Below, one piece after another: positions 1 through 6,884 of a DNA stretch of 11,005 nucleotides. The notes under the pieces were generated by a model. It had not been told where the DNA came from. It did not search any database and worked only from the letters and a program-made list of their open reading frames with translations. Made by a program: the position numbers and the translations under genes. The DNA is from JBBDIM01 sp040880405 (GTDB lineage: Bacteria; Planctomycetota; Planctomycetia; Pirellulales; Pirellulaceae), in assembly GCA_040880405.1 (NCBI GenBank), contig JBBDIM010000194.1:1-11005 (forward strand), in the 5' to 3' direction. How positions within the stretch are numbered: the first letter of the stretch is position 1; each line of letters starts with the position of its first letter.

Positions 1-27
1 GACTTTCACCCTCAAATTGTCAAACAT
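1..27 (-). CDS. Possible start of a further gene of the minus-strand operon (partial)
   Basis: An ATG on the minus strand at 27-25 opens a frame that stays open for the nine codons left in the window (M-F-D-N-L-R-V-K-V). It lies 64 nt downstream of the stop of the VWA/GATase-like gene and points the same way, so it could be the next gene of the same operon. Only a few residues are visible, there is no clear Shine-Dalgarno sequence, and a stem-loop lies between the two genes. The family cannot be named. This rests on position and orientation alone. Confidence 0.3.
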
Positions 28-46
28 GCCTGGCAAACCACTTCTC

Positions 47-67
47 CCACGCTCTGCGCGAGCGTGG
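47..67. repeat. Stem-loop, 8-bp perfect inverted repeat
   Basis: CCACGCTC (47-54) and GAGCGTGG (60-67) are perfect reverse complements separated by a 5-nt loop. The hairpin lies just after the stop of the VWA/GATase-like gene (minus strand). It could end transcription or stabilise the 3' end, but no T-run follows on either strand, so it is not a classical intrinsic terminator. From memory, stems built on CCACGC/GCGTGG are common intergenic repeats in planctomycete genomes. That was not checked. Confidence 0.5.
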
Positions 68-91
68 CTACGGGATTTGATCAATTCATCC

Positions 92-2359
92 CTACACCAA
101 GTTCCAGCGTTTACGCAGATACCATTCACTCCCGAGCGCCGTCACCAACAGCACCAAGCACGCCCACGCGTCGTTTTGGGCTTCGGGCCAGACCCATTTG
201 ACTTGGACCTCCGTTTCGGTTTCCGGGGGTTGGCTTTTGATTTGTTCGATCAGTTGCGACAGCTCCTCAGCCACCCAGGTCCTTCCGCCTGCTTCGCTGG
301 TGATCGCGGAGAGGGAGGCCATTTGCGAAGGTCGGGCCGAGGGGTCGGCGAGTTCCAGGTCTTGGTCGAACACGAAGAATTGGCCCCGGCCGGTGCCGAT
401 GCTTTCGCCATCTTTGGTGGCGGTCACTTCGATCACGTAATCTCCTACCGCTTCGCCCGCCTTGAGCGTCCCTTGTACGCCTTCTTCGGTCGGGATGGTG
501 CGAACCGTTTGCCGCGTGCCATCCGGTGAGACCAGCTCCACTTGGTAGGTGGCGTCTTGGATTGTCTCGCCACCCAAGAGGCTCGCCCCAGCGGTAAACT
601 CCACATTGGCCTCTGGGAAGAACCGCCGCTGCGGCAGGCGGACCCACACCCCGTCCCGCTGAAGGTCCTCCTTCTTGGCCAGCCACAAGATCGTTTGCCG
701 CCAGAAGCGGCGGTGGGCCTCGGCCTGATCGTCCATCACCCATTGCCAGGTACTATCGGCGGCGAAGGCCAACGTCCGGCCCAGGCCATACTCTCCGGCG
801 ACCAGCAGCGGCACGTTCCCCTCGCCCCGCAGAATCGTCTGGGCCCGCGGTTTAATCCCGCTAAACCGGTTGGCCCCGGCCATCGGGGGCAAGGCGTTCC
901 AAACGGAACTCCCATCCTCCGCGGTGCCCAGGTTTGTCAGAAAGTGCGAAGTTGCCGGAGCAAGCTTTAGCGGTCCCCGGAGATGTAGGTCCTCACGGAT
1001 TGGGGCGTCCAGGTCTTGCCGCTCTAGCCGACCGATCTGTACCGGCAAAACATCGGCCAGCGGTGTTGTTTGATAACCGCCTGGTCCGTAGGTATTGAAC
1101 CCTCCCAACATAATAAACCCCTTGCCCGATTCGATCCGTTCGGCCAGCAGGGTCATGGTCGGTTCAGAGAGGGCGTCGCTATCGAGGTCTCCGATGATGA
1201 TCACGTCGTAGTCGCGGTCGCGGAGCTGTTCGGTCAGGTCGACCGGCCAGGCATCGCGGCGGCGGCGGTCGATCCACTGGAAATCGAGCTGCATGTCGGC
1301 CGACCCGGCGATCGCGCGGCGGAGGAACTTTTGCTCCGGCCGATCAGGCACGCGGCCCTCGACATATAAAACCTTGAGCCCGCCCGGCAGGACGTTGAGG
1401 TCCGCCACCAATTGATTGTTGCGAGTTACCAGCTCGCCATCTTGCGGCGGAACGTTGACGCGGAGCTTGAACTGCCCGACCTCTTCCGGGGTGTAGTCGA
1501 AGGTCAGGTCGAGCGTGTCGTCCGGTCGGTTGGCGGTGATGGTTTGGGTATCGACCACCTCCGACGTGCCGTCGGACGATTCGATTTCAAGCTGGACTTC
1601 AATCGGCAGGTTGGCGTAACCCTGGATCTTGAGCGCGGTTTTGATCCGCATTTCATTGTCGATAAACACCGTGAAATGATCCGCCAAGGTCTCAACCGCC
1701 ACATCCCGCGCCTGAGTCGGATCGATCGCCCTCCCGAAGGTCACCGTGTGCAAGGGGCTGCCCAGCCGGGCCAGATCGCGGGCCGCTTGTTGCAGTTCGA
1801 TTCGGGGAGCATAAACCCGCTGGGCCCCATCGGACAGCAGCACCACCCCGGCCAGCCGTTTGCCGATGTTTTGCCGCATCACAGTCGAAAGCGAACTGCC
1901 GATATCAGTGAGCCGTCCGGTCGGCTCTTCCGGCAAGACCAACGCCCCATCCTCAAACGGAACCTCCACGGCGTCCTCTCCGAAGCCGTAGACCAGCACA
2001 TCGATGTTGTCTCCCAACCCGGAAAGCTCGCTCTCCAAGTTCCGCAAGGCCGCGGTTTGGGCGTCCCAGCGACTGCTCCCCCCTTGGGCATCGGGGACCG
2101 TCATGCTCCGGCTCGTATCAAACAGAATCGCCAGCACGGCCGATTGCGGACGCTTGACCGAACGAACCCAGGTCGGACGCAGCATCGCCAGCGCGATCAG
2201 CAAAATAGCCAAGCCCCGCAGCAAAATCAGCACCTGCTTCCGCCGCCAAGAGAGCTGTTGAAACGTCGGCGGCACCAACAACAGCGCAATCAGCCCCAGC
2301 ACCAACACTCCCACCAGGAGGTAGCTCTCGAACAACGGCTGTAGGTACCAGTAGGACAT
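92..2359 (-). CDS. Membrane VWA protein with degenerate glutamine-amidotransferase-like domain
   Basis: This 755-residue protein is the last complete gene of the minus-strand cluster. Two membrane segments at about residues 11-31 and 43-60 anchor it. A VWA domain follows from about 74 to 215 with a full metal-ion-dependent adhesion site (MIDAS): D81-T-S-R-S85, T151 and D177 in LLSDGA. After a beta-sandwich-like stretch (about 220-325), residues 328-560 resemble the class I glutamine-amidotransferase-like domain of planctomycete VWA proteins (LYVEG, VIIIGD, MLGG, YGLGRT). I see no Cys-His-Glu catalytic set, so it is probably a binding fold and not an enzyme. The C-terminus has a last membrane helix near 731-748 and a basic tail. 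The large middle part should therefore lie outside the cytoplasm. The ATG at 2359 has no Shine-Dalgarno sequence, but the membrane segments start right after it. It probably partners the MoxR ATPase encoded upstream. The substrate is unknown. Confidence 0.9.
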   Translation of the reverse strand: MSYWYLQPLFESYLLVGVLVLGLIALLLVPPTFQQLSWRRKQVLILLRGLAILLIALAMLRPTWVRSVKRPQSAVLAILFDTSRSMTVPDAQGGSSRWDAQTAALRNLESELSGLGDNIDVLVYGFGEDAVEVPFEDGALVLPEEPTGRLTDIGSSLSTVMRQNIGKRLAGVVLLSDGAQRVYAPRIELQQAARDLARLGSPLHTVTFGRAIDPTQARDVAVETLADHFTVFIDNEMRIKTALKIQGYANLPIEVQLEIESSDGTSEVVDTQTITANRPDDTLDLTFDYTPEEVGQFKLRVNVPPQDGELVTRNNQLVADLNVLPGGLKVLYVEGRVPDRPEQKFLRRAIAGSADMQLDFQWIDRRRRDAWPVDLTEQLRDRDYDVIIIGDLDSDALSEPTMTLLAERIESGKGFIMLGGFNTYGPGGYQTTPLADVLPVQIGRLERQDLDAPIREDLHLRGPLKLAPATSHFLTNLGTAEDGSSVWNALPPMAGANRFSGIKPRAQTILRGEGNVPLLVAGEYGLGRTLAFAADSTWQWVMDDQAEAHRRFWRQTILWLAKKEDLQRDGVWVRLPQRRFFPEANVEFTAGASLLGGETIQDATYQVELVSPDGTRQTVRTIPTEEGVQGTLKAGEAVGDYVIEVTATKDGESIGTGRGQFFVFDQDLELADPSARPSQMASLSAITSEAGGRTWVAEELSQLIEQIKSQPPETETEVQVKWVWPEAQNDAWACLVLLVTALGSEWYLRKRWNLV

Positions 2360-2373
2360 GAAAGATATGGGGC

Positions 2374-2415
2374 GTTGTTAGTTGTTAGTTGTTAGTTGTT
2401 GGTTGTTGGTTGTTG
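2374..2415. repeat. Six tandem 7-bp repeats in the leader of the VWA/GATase-like gene
   Basis: The plus strand carries three GTTGTTA units (2374-2394) followed by three GTTGTTG units (2395-2415), and a decayed seventh unit begins at 2416. On the coding (minus) strand this reads as CAACAAC three times, then TAACAAC three times, ending 14 nt before the ATG at 2359. As RNA it would be an A/C-rich, unstructured leader. Slippage would change leader length, not reading frame. Heptanucleotide tandem repeats of this general kind are described in cyanobacteria and seem common in planctomycetes. Confidence 0.9.
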
Positions 2416-2474
2416 GTTGAGTTGGGCTGGTGTGAAATTCGTAATTAGGTGGTGTTAAGACGCTCAATATGTCA

Positions 2475-4823
2475 TTACTGCGAACGATAAAAACGGTTCG
2501 ATAATAAATGTTCCAACCCGAAGACCAAGGCCATCAGGCACAGCGCCAACGGAAACAAGGGCAAACCGGCCCGAGCTTGGCCTTGCTGACGGACGATTTC
2601 GTCCGTCTCGCGCGCGACTTGGACTCGTTCGGGTCCGAAGATCCGTTGGATATCCTCCGCGTTGATCTGCGCTAACTGGGTGGCGGCCGGGGGTAGGTTG
2701 ACGCTGAATCCCAAGGTCGCCCCGCCGCTCAAGGGGCGGATGCGGTATATGCCGACATGGTTGGTAAACGGCACGGTCAGCACACCCAAATCGGGTGTCA
2801 CCTCTTGCGGATCGGTCCCTCGCGGCGTGAACAGCAGATGGGTTTTATCGACCTGATCGGCCGCCGTGGGGAGTGAGGCGGTATCTCCCGCGGTGAAGTT
2901 CACCCGGCGATCGCCCGATTGGACCGCGTATCGGGCCATCTGGTTCGAGAGCACAAAAAACGGCCAGGAATCGAACCCGGTAAACAGGCGGTTCCAGGGC
3001 TGGACCTCGGGGCCATCGGAGATCGAGGTGGTAAACGTGAGGGCCACACCCCGGCCGAGCCGCTGTTCGATCAAGGCCGGCATGTGGTTGTTGCTGTATT
3101 GGACAATCACGTTGGCGTCGTCGTCCAATTCGTCGAACGACCAGTGCCGCTCAACTGGAAAATCACGCCAGGGGATGGTCGCGCCGATCTCACGAAAGGC
3201 CGAGAGCAACTGGTGTTGATAGTCCGAAGGGGCCAGGTACCAGGTCCGATCCCCGGCCCGCCATTGCGTTGCCAAAGTGCCCGGCAAGAGTTGCATGGCG
3301 GCCTCGCCGTTCATGTCCTCCAAGCGGGCGTTGCGACCCAGGAAGGTCATCACGCCTCCCCCTTGTCGCGTGAACCGAGCCAGCTTTTCCCAAGTGGCTT
3401 CCGGCATTTTGGCGGGATCCAACAGGGCGACCAGGTCGTAACGCTCCAGGTCTTTGCGGTCGAGCTCGCTTTGCGGGATCACCTCGATATCGAAGGCGGC
3501 CCGGCCACTCTCGCGGAACGCTGGTGGGGCCAGCGCGTTGACCAAATCGCGACTAGTTGCGCCATTGCCTTCGACCACCAGCATCGGCCAAGGGGGCCGG
3601 ACCTCCAGGCTGAACCACCGCTGGTTGTCGATCTCTAAGCCATCCTCGCCCACTAAGGTGACCCAGCCATGATGGATGCCGGGTGCCAAGCCGCCGAGGC
3701 GAAAACTGACCATCTTGGACTCGCCTGGCTCAAGCTCAATCGTCTGCCGATTACGGCGCGAGGATTCCGGGGTGATCAGTTCACCATCCTCGACTCTAGG
3801 TAGCGTATCGTCCTGCGTTTCGAGCATCAGCTCGACCGTCCGCGAGCTGGCCACGCCATCGCTGGAGATCTCGGCCTGGAGGATGATCTCGGAGTTTTCC
3901 GAGATGCTCTCTTGCGAGAGAGCCAAATCCGCGATCGCTCCGTTTTGTGGCTCGTCGACCCCGACGTTGATCAGGTAAGCCGGAATCCGCGCCGCCTCTT
4001 CCAGCGCGGTGCGGACCCGATTGATCCCTTGTTCCTCCCACGCGGGTCGGGCCAAGTCGCTGAAGAGGTAAATCTCCTTCCGCGCTAGTTCGTTCCCCTC
4101 GGCCAGTTGCACGGCCCTGGGAATCAGCTCGGCCAGCGACTCACCGCCGACGGAACTTTCCAACCGCTGGACCGCCTGCCGCGCCGCGCCGACATCACTA
4201 GCAAACAGCGAACCGCCACTCCGCTGATCGAGCACCGCCACTTCGCTCTCGCTGGGGAACTGGCCGATCAGCCACTCGGCGATCTCTTGGGCGCGTTCCA
4301 ACCGGGTTTGGTTTTGGTGGCGGTAGAGCATCCTCGGAGACGTATCAAACACCAACACCGCCGCGACCGGGGCTTCCTGATCCGCCAGGAACGAGGCCTC
4401 TTCGCTGCCGAGCGTCACGGCGGCGATTCCGCCAGAGGTCAGCAGCATGAGCACCGCCGCCCCAGCCAGCACATACGCCAGCAGTTTGCGATCCCCCGCC
4501 AACCAACTCGCCAGGGCGATCAGCCCGCAAATGACGCCCAAGATTCCCAGGCCACCGACAGCGATCCAGTTGCCGATCGCCGCCGAGGCGACCCCCGGCC
4601 TGGCCAAGGCCAACACCAACAGGGCGACCACCAGGCACCGCAGGAGCAGCAGGATCCAATGTTTGAGTTGCAGTTTGCGCTGGTTCTGGACGTTCCGCCG
4701 CTGCACGAACCGGAGGGCCGGAAACTCGAACGGTTTAGGCTGCTGCCGCATGACCAGGTGCAGCACGATCGGAATCGCGATCAACAGGCCTCCCAGCAGC
4801 AGGCCGAAGTTGGCGAACTGCAT
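2475..4823 (-). CDS. BatA-type membrane protein with degenerate VWA domain
   Basis: This 782-residue protein begins with a BatA (aerotolerance regulator N-terminal) domain at residues 1-79: a membrane helix at 6-24, the signature around P-F-E-F-P-A-L-R-F-V (31-40), then a second helix at 56-75 ending in LALARP. Two further helices at about 85-108 and 114-136 come before a VWA-like domain starting near 152. Its MIDAS is altered: the DxSxS motif reads D160-T-S-P-R164, with Arg in place of the last Ser, though an aspartate remains in FSDLARP (D256). A long extracytoplasmic beta-rich region follows, with GATase-like features near 410-640, then a C-terminal helix near 755-772. The ATG at 4823 lies 3 nt after the DUF58 stop. 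A GAGG 9 nt upstream, inside the end of DUF58, gives a Shine-Dalgarno site, so translation is probably coupled. It is likely a structural partner of the MoxR ATPase. Confidence 0.9.
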   Translation of the reverse strand: MQFANFGLLLGGLLIAIPIVLHLVMRQQPKPFEFPALRFVQRRNVQNQRKLQLKHWILLLLRCLVVALLVLALARPGVASAAIGNWIAVGGLGILGVICGLIALASWLAGDRKLLAYVLAGAAVLMLLTSGGIAAVTLGSEEASFLADQEAPVAAVLVFDTSPRMLYRHQNQTRLERAQEIAEWLIGQFPSESEVAVLDQRSGGSLFASDVGAARQAVQRLESSVGGESLAELIPRAVQLAEGNELARKEIYLFSDLARPAWEEQGINRVRTALEEAARIPAYLINVGVDEPQNGAIADLALSQESISENSEIILQAEISSDGVASSRTVELMLETQDDTLPRVEDGELITPESSRRNRQTIELEPGESKMVSFRLGGLAPGIHHGWVTLVGEDGLEIDNQRWFSLEVRPPWPMLVVEGNGATSRDLVNALAPPAFRESGRAAFDIEVIPQSELDRKDLERYDLVALLDPAKMPEATWEKLARFTRQGGGVMTFLGRNARLEDMNGEAAMQLLPGTLATQWRAGDRTWYLAPSDYQHQLLSAFREIGATIPWRDFPVERHWSFDELDDDANVIVQYSNNHMPALIEQRLGRGVALTFTTSISDGPEVQPWNRLFTGFDSWPFFVLSNQMARYAVQSGDRRVNFTAGDTASLPTAADQVDKTHLLFTPRGTDPQEVTPDLGVLTVPFTNHVGIYRIRPLSGGATLGFSVNLPPAATQLAQINAEDIQRIFGPERVQVARETDEIVRQQGQARAGLPLFPLALCLMALVFGLEHLLSNRFYRSQ

Positions 4824-4826
4824 GGC

Positions 4827-5591
4827 TTAAAACCTCGATTGGCGGCTGATGAGGTACTCCGTCAACGCCTTATCGAACGGCATGCTGGTNNNNNNNNNNN
4901 NNNNNNNNNNNNNNNNNNNNNNNNNNNNNNNNNNNNNNNNNNNNNNNNNNNNNNNNNNNNNNNNNNNNNNNNNNNNNNNNNNNNNNNNNGCCTGCATCAC
5001 CTGATCCTGATCGGCCAGCAGATCGGAAAAGACCATCACCACGCTACGGTGCTTGAGCATCGCGGCGAGTTGGATCAAACTCTGGGCGATGTCGGTCTCG
5101 CCGGTCGGCTTCAAATTGGTCAATAGCGAGAGGATATCCCCCAATTGTTTCCGCTTCGACTTCGGCGGCAAGCTGGCGCGGATTTTGGTGTCGAAGGTGA
5201 TCAGCCCGACTGGGTCTTGCTGGTGGACCATCAAGTAACAGAGCGCCGCGGCGAGTGAGATGGCGTAGTCGAACTTGGTCAGTTCCTGGCGGTAGGTGTA
5301 GCCCATGGAGCGACTCAAGTCGACCGCCAGATAGCCGGTGATATTGGTTTCTGCCTCGAACTTCTTGACGTAGTAGCGGTCGGTCTTGGCGAAGACCAGC
5401 CAGTCGATATCCTTGGGGTCGTCCCCCGCCTCGTAGCGGCGGTGTTCGCTGAACTCCACGGAGAACCCATGATACGGACTCGCGTGCAGCCCCTGCAGAA
5501 AACCTTTGACCACAAACTGGGCGCGCAGATCGAGCCGGGAGATCTGGCGAATGACTTCCGGCTTGAGGTAGCTTTCCGCAGTGTTGGCCAA
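4827..5591 (-). CDS. DUF58 family VWA-like protein (interrupted by assembly gap)
   Basis: A soluble DUF58 protein. The family signature is clear at residues 53-97: Y-x-x-G-D-D (53-58), DIDW (61-64), an A-K-T-D stretch, V-K-K-F-E-A-E (75-81), and a MIDAS-like D91-L-S-R-S95. T166 in GETDI and D190 in FSDL complete the metal site, so this copy looks intact. There are no membrane segments, so it should be cytoplasmic and a plausible direct MoxR partner. The start is a TTG at 5591. A stop lies five codons upstream in frame, and no ATG or GTG lies between it and the conserved N-terminus (ESYLKPEVIRQI). No Shine-Dalgarno is seen. Residues after 200 fall in the 100-N gap. The frame resumes with TSMPFDKAL and ends in TAA. 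The true protein is probably longer than the 254 residues shown, since relatives have about 290-300. Confidence 0.9.
   Translation of the reverse strand: MANTAESYLKPEVIRQISRLDLRAQFVVKGFLQGLHASPYHGFSVEFSEHRRYEAGDDPKDIDWLVFAKTDRYYVKKFEAETNITGYLAVDLSRSMGYTYRQELTKFDYAISLAAALCYLMVHQQDPVGLITFDTKIRASLPPKSKRKQLGDILSLLTNLKPTGETDIAQSLIQLAAMLKHRSVVMVFSDLLADQDQVMQXXXXXXXXXXXXXXXXXXXXXXXXXXXXXXXXXXTSMPFDKALTEYLISRQSRF
4890..4989. other. Assembly gap of exactly 100 N
   Basis: Exactly 100 undetermined bases lie inside the 3' part of the DUF58 gene. A round 100 is the usual placeholder for a gap of unknown size. Both flanks are readable DUF58 sequence in compatible frames, so the gap is likely to be local and internal to this gene. 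Confidence 0.98.
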
Positions 5592-5615
5592 GGGATCGAC
5601 TTTTTAGGATGGACC

Positions 5616-5700
5616 GTGAAAAAGGGGTCAGGACTCTTTTTCATCAGACGTGTTCCATTTGAGGACGGTTTGCGAAAAAGAGTCCTGACCCCTTTTTCAC
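5616..5700. repeat. REPIN-like element: 27-bp perfect inverted arms around a 31-nt spacer
   Basis: The arm at 5616-5642 (beginning GTGAAAAAGGGGTCAGG) and the arm at 5674-5700 are perfect reverse complements over 27 bp. Each arm is itself an imperfect palindrome: GAAAAAG and CTTTTTC flank an 11-nt centre that contains GTC/GAC. Two inverted repeats of self-palindromic units around a short spacer is the layout of REPINs, the mobile doublets of REP sequences moved by REP-associated tyrosine transposases. The element fills most of the 118-bp space between moxR and DUF58, ending 9 bp from the moxR stop and starting 24 bp from the DUF58 start. It must therefore be transcribed as a strong hairpin within the operon. 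No transposase is in the window. Confidence 0.85.
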
Positions 5701-5709
5701 TCGCCCCGC

Positions 5710-6726
5710 TCAGGATTCAAACTTTTCGATCTTCGGTTCGGGGACTTCCGCGAGGAGCCGCTGGATGATGTCGACGTTGGTCATCCCTTCCGCTTGGGCT
5801 TGGAAATTGGTGCCGATCCGGTGACGCAAGACCGGGATCGCGATCTTCTTTACATCTTCGATCGCCACCGAAAAACGCCCTTCCATCGCGGCGACCGCCT
5901 TGCCGCCGTTGATCAGGTTTTGACCGGCCCGGGGACCCGCGCCCCAGTCGACCAGCTCCTTGACGAACTTGGGGGTCTCTTCGTCTCGCGGCCGCGTGGC
6001 CCTCACCAGCCGAGCCACGTATTTAATCACGTATTCACTGACGGCAACCGACTGCACCAGCTTTTGAATGTTGAGGATCGCCCGCGCGGAAAAAACTTTT
6101 CGCACCTCCACCTTCTCTTGCCGCGTGGTGCTGCTGAGGATTTTTTCCTCTTCGCTCAAGGATGGGTAATCGATGATGATGTTGAACATGAAACGGTCCA
6201 ACTGCGCTTCGGGCAGCGGGTAGGTCCCTTCCTGCTCGATCGGGTTTTGGGTGGCGATCGTGAAAAACGGATCAGGCAGGTCGTACGTCTCGCGGCCGAC
6301 CGAGATCTCATGCTCCTGCATTGCCTGGAGCAGCGCGGCCTGCGTTTTGGGGGGCGTCCGGTTGATTTCGTCCGCCAGCAGGATGTTGGTAAACACGGGG
6401 CCTTCCACAAAGCGGAAGCTCCGCCGGCCATTCTCGTCCTCTTCCAGGACGTTCGTGCCGGTGATGTCGGACGGCATCAAGTCCGGGGTGAACTGCACCC
6501 GTTTGAACTGCATGTCCAACACCCTTGCCAAGGTGCTGACCATCAACGTTTTGGCCAGGCCCGGCACCCCTTCCAGCAGGCAGTGCCCCCGGGTAAAGAT
6601 GGCCGCGAACAGTTGTTCGATCACCTCGTCCTGGCCGACGATCACCTTTTGCAGCTCTTGCTGCATCACGTGTCGCTGTTGTTTGAACTCTTGAAGAACC
6701 TCTCCGAGGTTTCGCGTTTTCGACAC
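5710..6726 (-). CDS. MoxR family AAA+ ATPase
   Basis: This 338-residue AAA+ ATPase has full MoxR-family motifs: Walker A G53-V-P-G-L-A-K-T60, Walker B LLADE at 116-120 followed by INRTPPKTQ, sensor 1 ATQNP at 158-162, the arginine-finger region PEAQLDRF at 172-179, and a C-terminal lid with WGAGPRAGQ at 261-269. The length is normal for the family and all catalytic residues are present. MoxR ATPases are considered chaperone-like remodelers that work on VWA-domain partners, and three such proteins are encoded downstream. The start is a GTG at 6726. An in-frame stop lies six codons upstream with no other start between, and a weak AAAGG lies 9 nt before it. This is the first gene of the minus-strand operon, and a good promoter candidate lies 41 bp upstream. 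Confidence 0.95.
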   Translation of the reverse strand: MSKTRNLGEVLQEFKQQRHVMQQELQKVIVGQDEVIEQLFAAIFTRGHCLLEGVPGLAKTLMVSTLARVLDMQFKRVQFTPDLMPSDITGTNVLEEDENGRRSFRFVEGPVFTNILLADEINRTPPKTQAALLQAMQEHEISVGRETYDLPDPFFTIATQNPIEQEGTYPLPEAQLDRFMFNIIIDYPSLSEEEKILSSTTRQEKVEVRKVFSARAILNIQKLVQSVAVSEYVIKYVARLVRATRPRDEETPKFVKELVDWGAGPRAGQNLINGGKAVAAMEGRFSVAIEDVKKIAIPVLRHRIGTNFQAQAEGMTNVDIIQRLLAEVPEPKIEKFES

Positions 6727-6755
6727 GTGCCAGGGCCTTTATGGGGTTGATGTTG

Positions 6756-6795
6756 ATCGTTAGACGATTGTAGGGAGCCTGCTGGTTTGAAACAA
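6756..6795 (-). promoter_or_regulatory. Promoter candidate for the MoxR operon, with small palindrome
   Basis: On the minus strand TTGTTT (6795-6790) and TACAAT (6772-6767) are separated by 17 bp, which fits a sigma-70 type promoter with a good -10 and a partial -35. A palindrome, ATCGT-TAG-ACGAT (6756-6768), overlaps the edge of the -10 and could be an operator. The implied leader is about 35 nt. The call is by eye, without comparison to related genomes. Confidence 0.5.
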
Positions 6796-6801
6796 CTTGC
6801 G

Positions 6802-6843
6802 ACAACCCTTTGGTTGTGCCTTCTCCCACTTTGGTCCTACAAT
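6802..6843 (+). promoter_or_regulatory. Promoter candidate for the DUF4159 gene, with small palindrome
   Basis: TACAAT at 6838-6843 is a good -10 box. A weak -35 (TTGTGC, 6814-6819) lies 18 bp upstream. The palindrome ACAACC-CTTT-GGTTGT (6802-6817) overlaps the -35 and could bind a regulator. Transcription would start near 6850, giving a leader of about 35 nt before the GTG at 6885. This position also argues against the upstream ATG at 6810 as the true start of the gene. Confidence 0.45.
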
Positions 6844-6884
6844 ACATACGTCGAACTCCGGGGCCGAATTATGGAGTCAGTGCC

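Noticed and set aside
1412..2344. Long plus-strand open frame (310 codons) opposite the VWA/GATase-like gene
   Set aside because: It is antisense to a gene with clear domains. The product is rich in Arg, Gln, His and Pro without domain motifs, as expected for a shadow frame in GC-rich DNA.
4107..5126. Plus-strand open frame (339 codons) crossing the N gap
   Set aside because: It is antisense to BatA and DUF58, low in complexity (Gln/His/Arg-rich), and open only because the gap contains no readable stop.
5592..5709. Inverted repeat between moxR and DUF58 as a simple intrinsic terminator
   Set aside because: It lies inside a conserved co-directional gene set, has 27-bp arms with a 31-nt spacer, and no T-run follows the stem outside the arms. 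A mobile REPIN-like element explains it better, although partial termination remains possible.
5794..6750. Plus-strand open frame (318 codons) opposite moxR
   Set aside because: The MoxR frame on the other strand has all AAA+ motifs. This one is its complement frame and shows no family motifs.
6810..6884. Upstream ATG at 6810 as start of the DUF4159 gene
   Set aside because: It would put 25 residues before the signal peptide and overlaps the likely promoter. The GTG at 6885 has a GGAG at good spacing.
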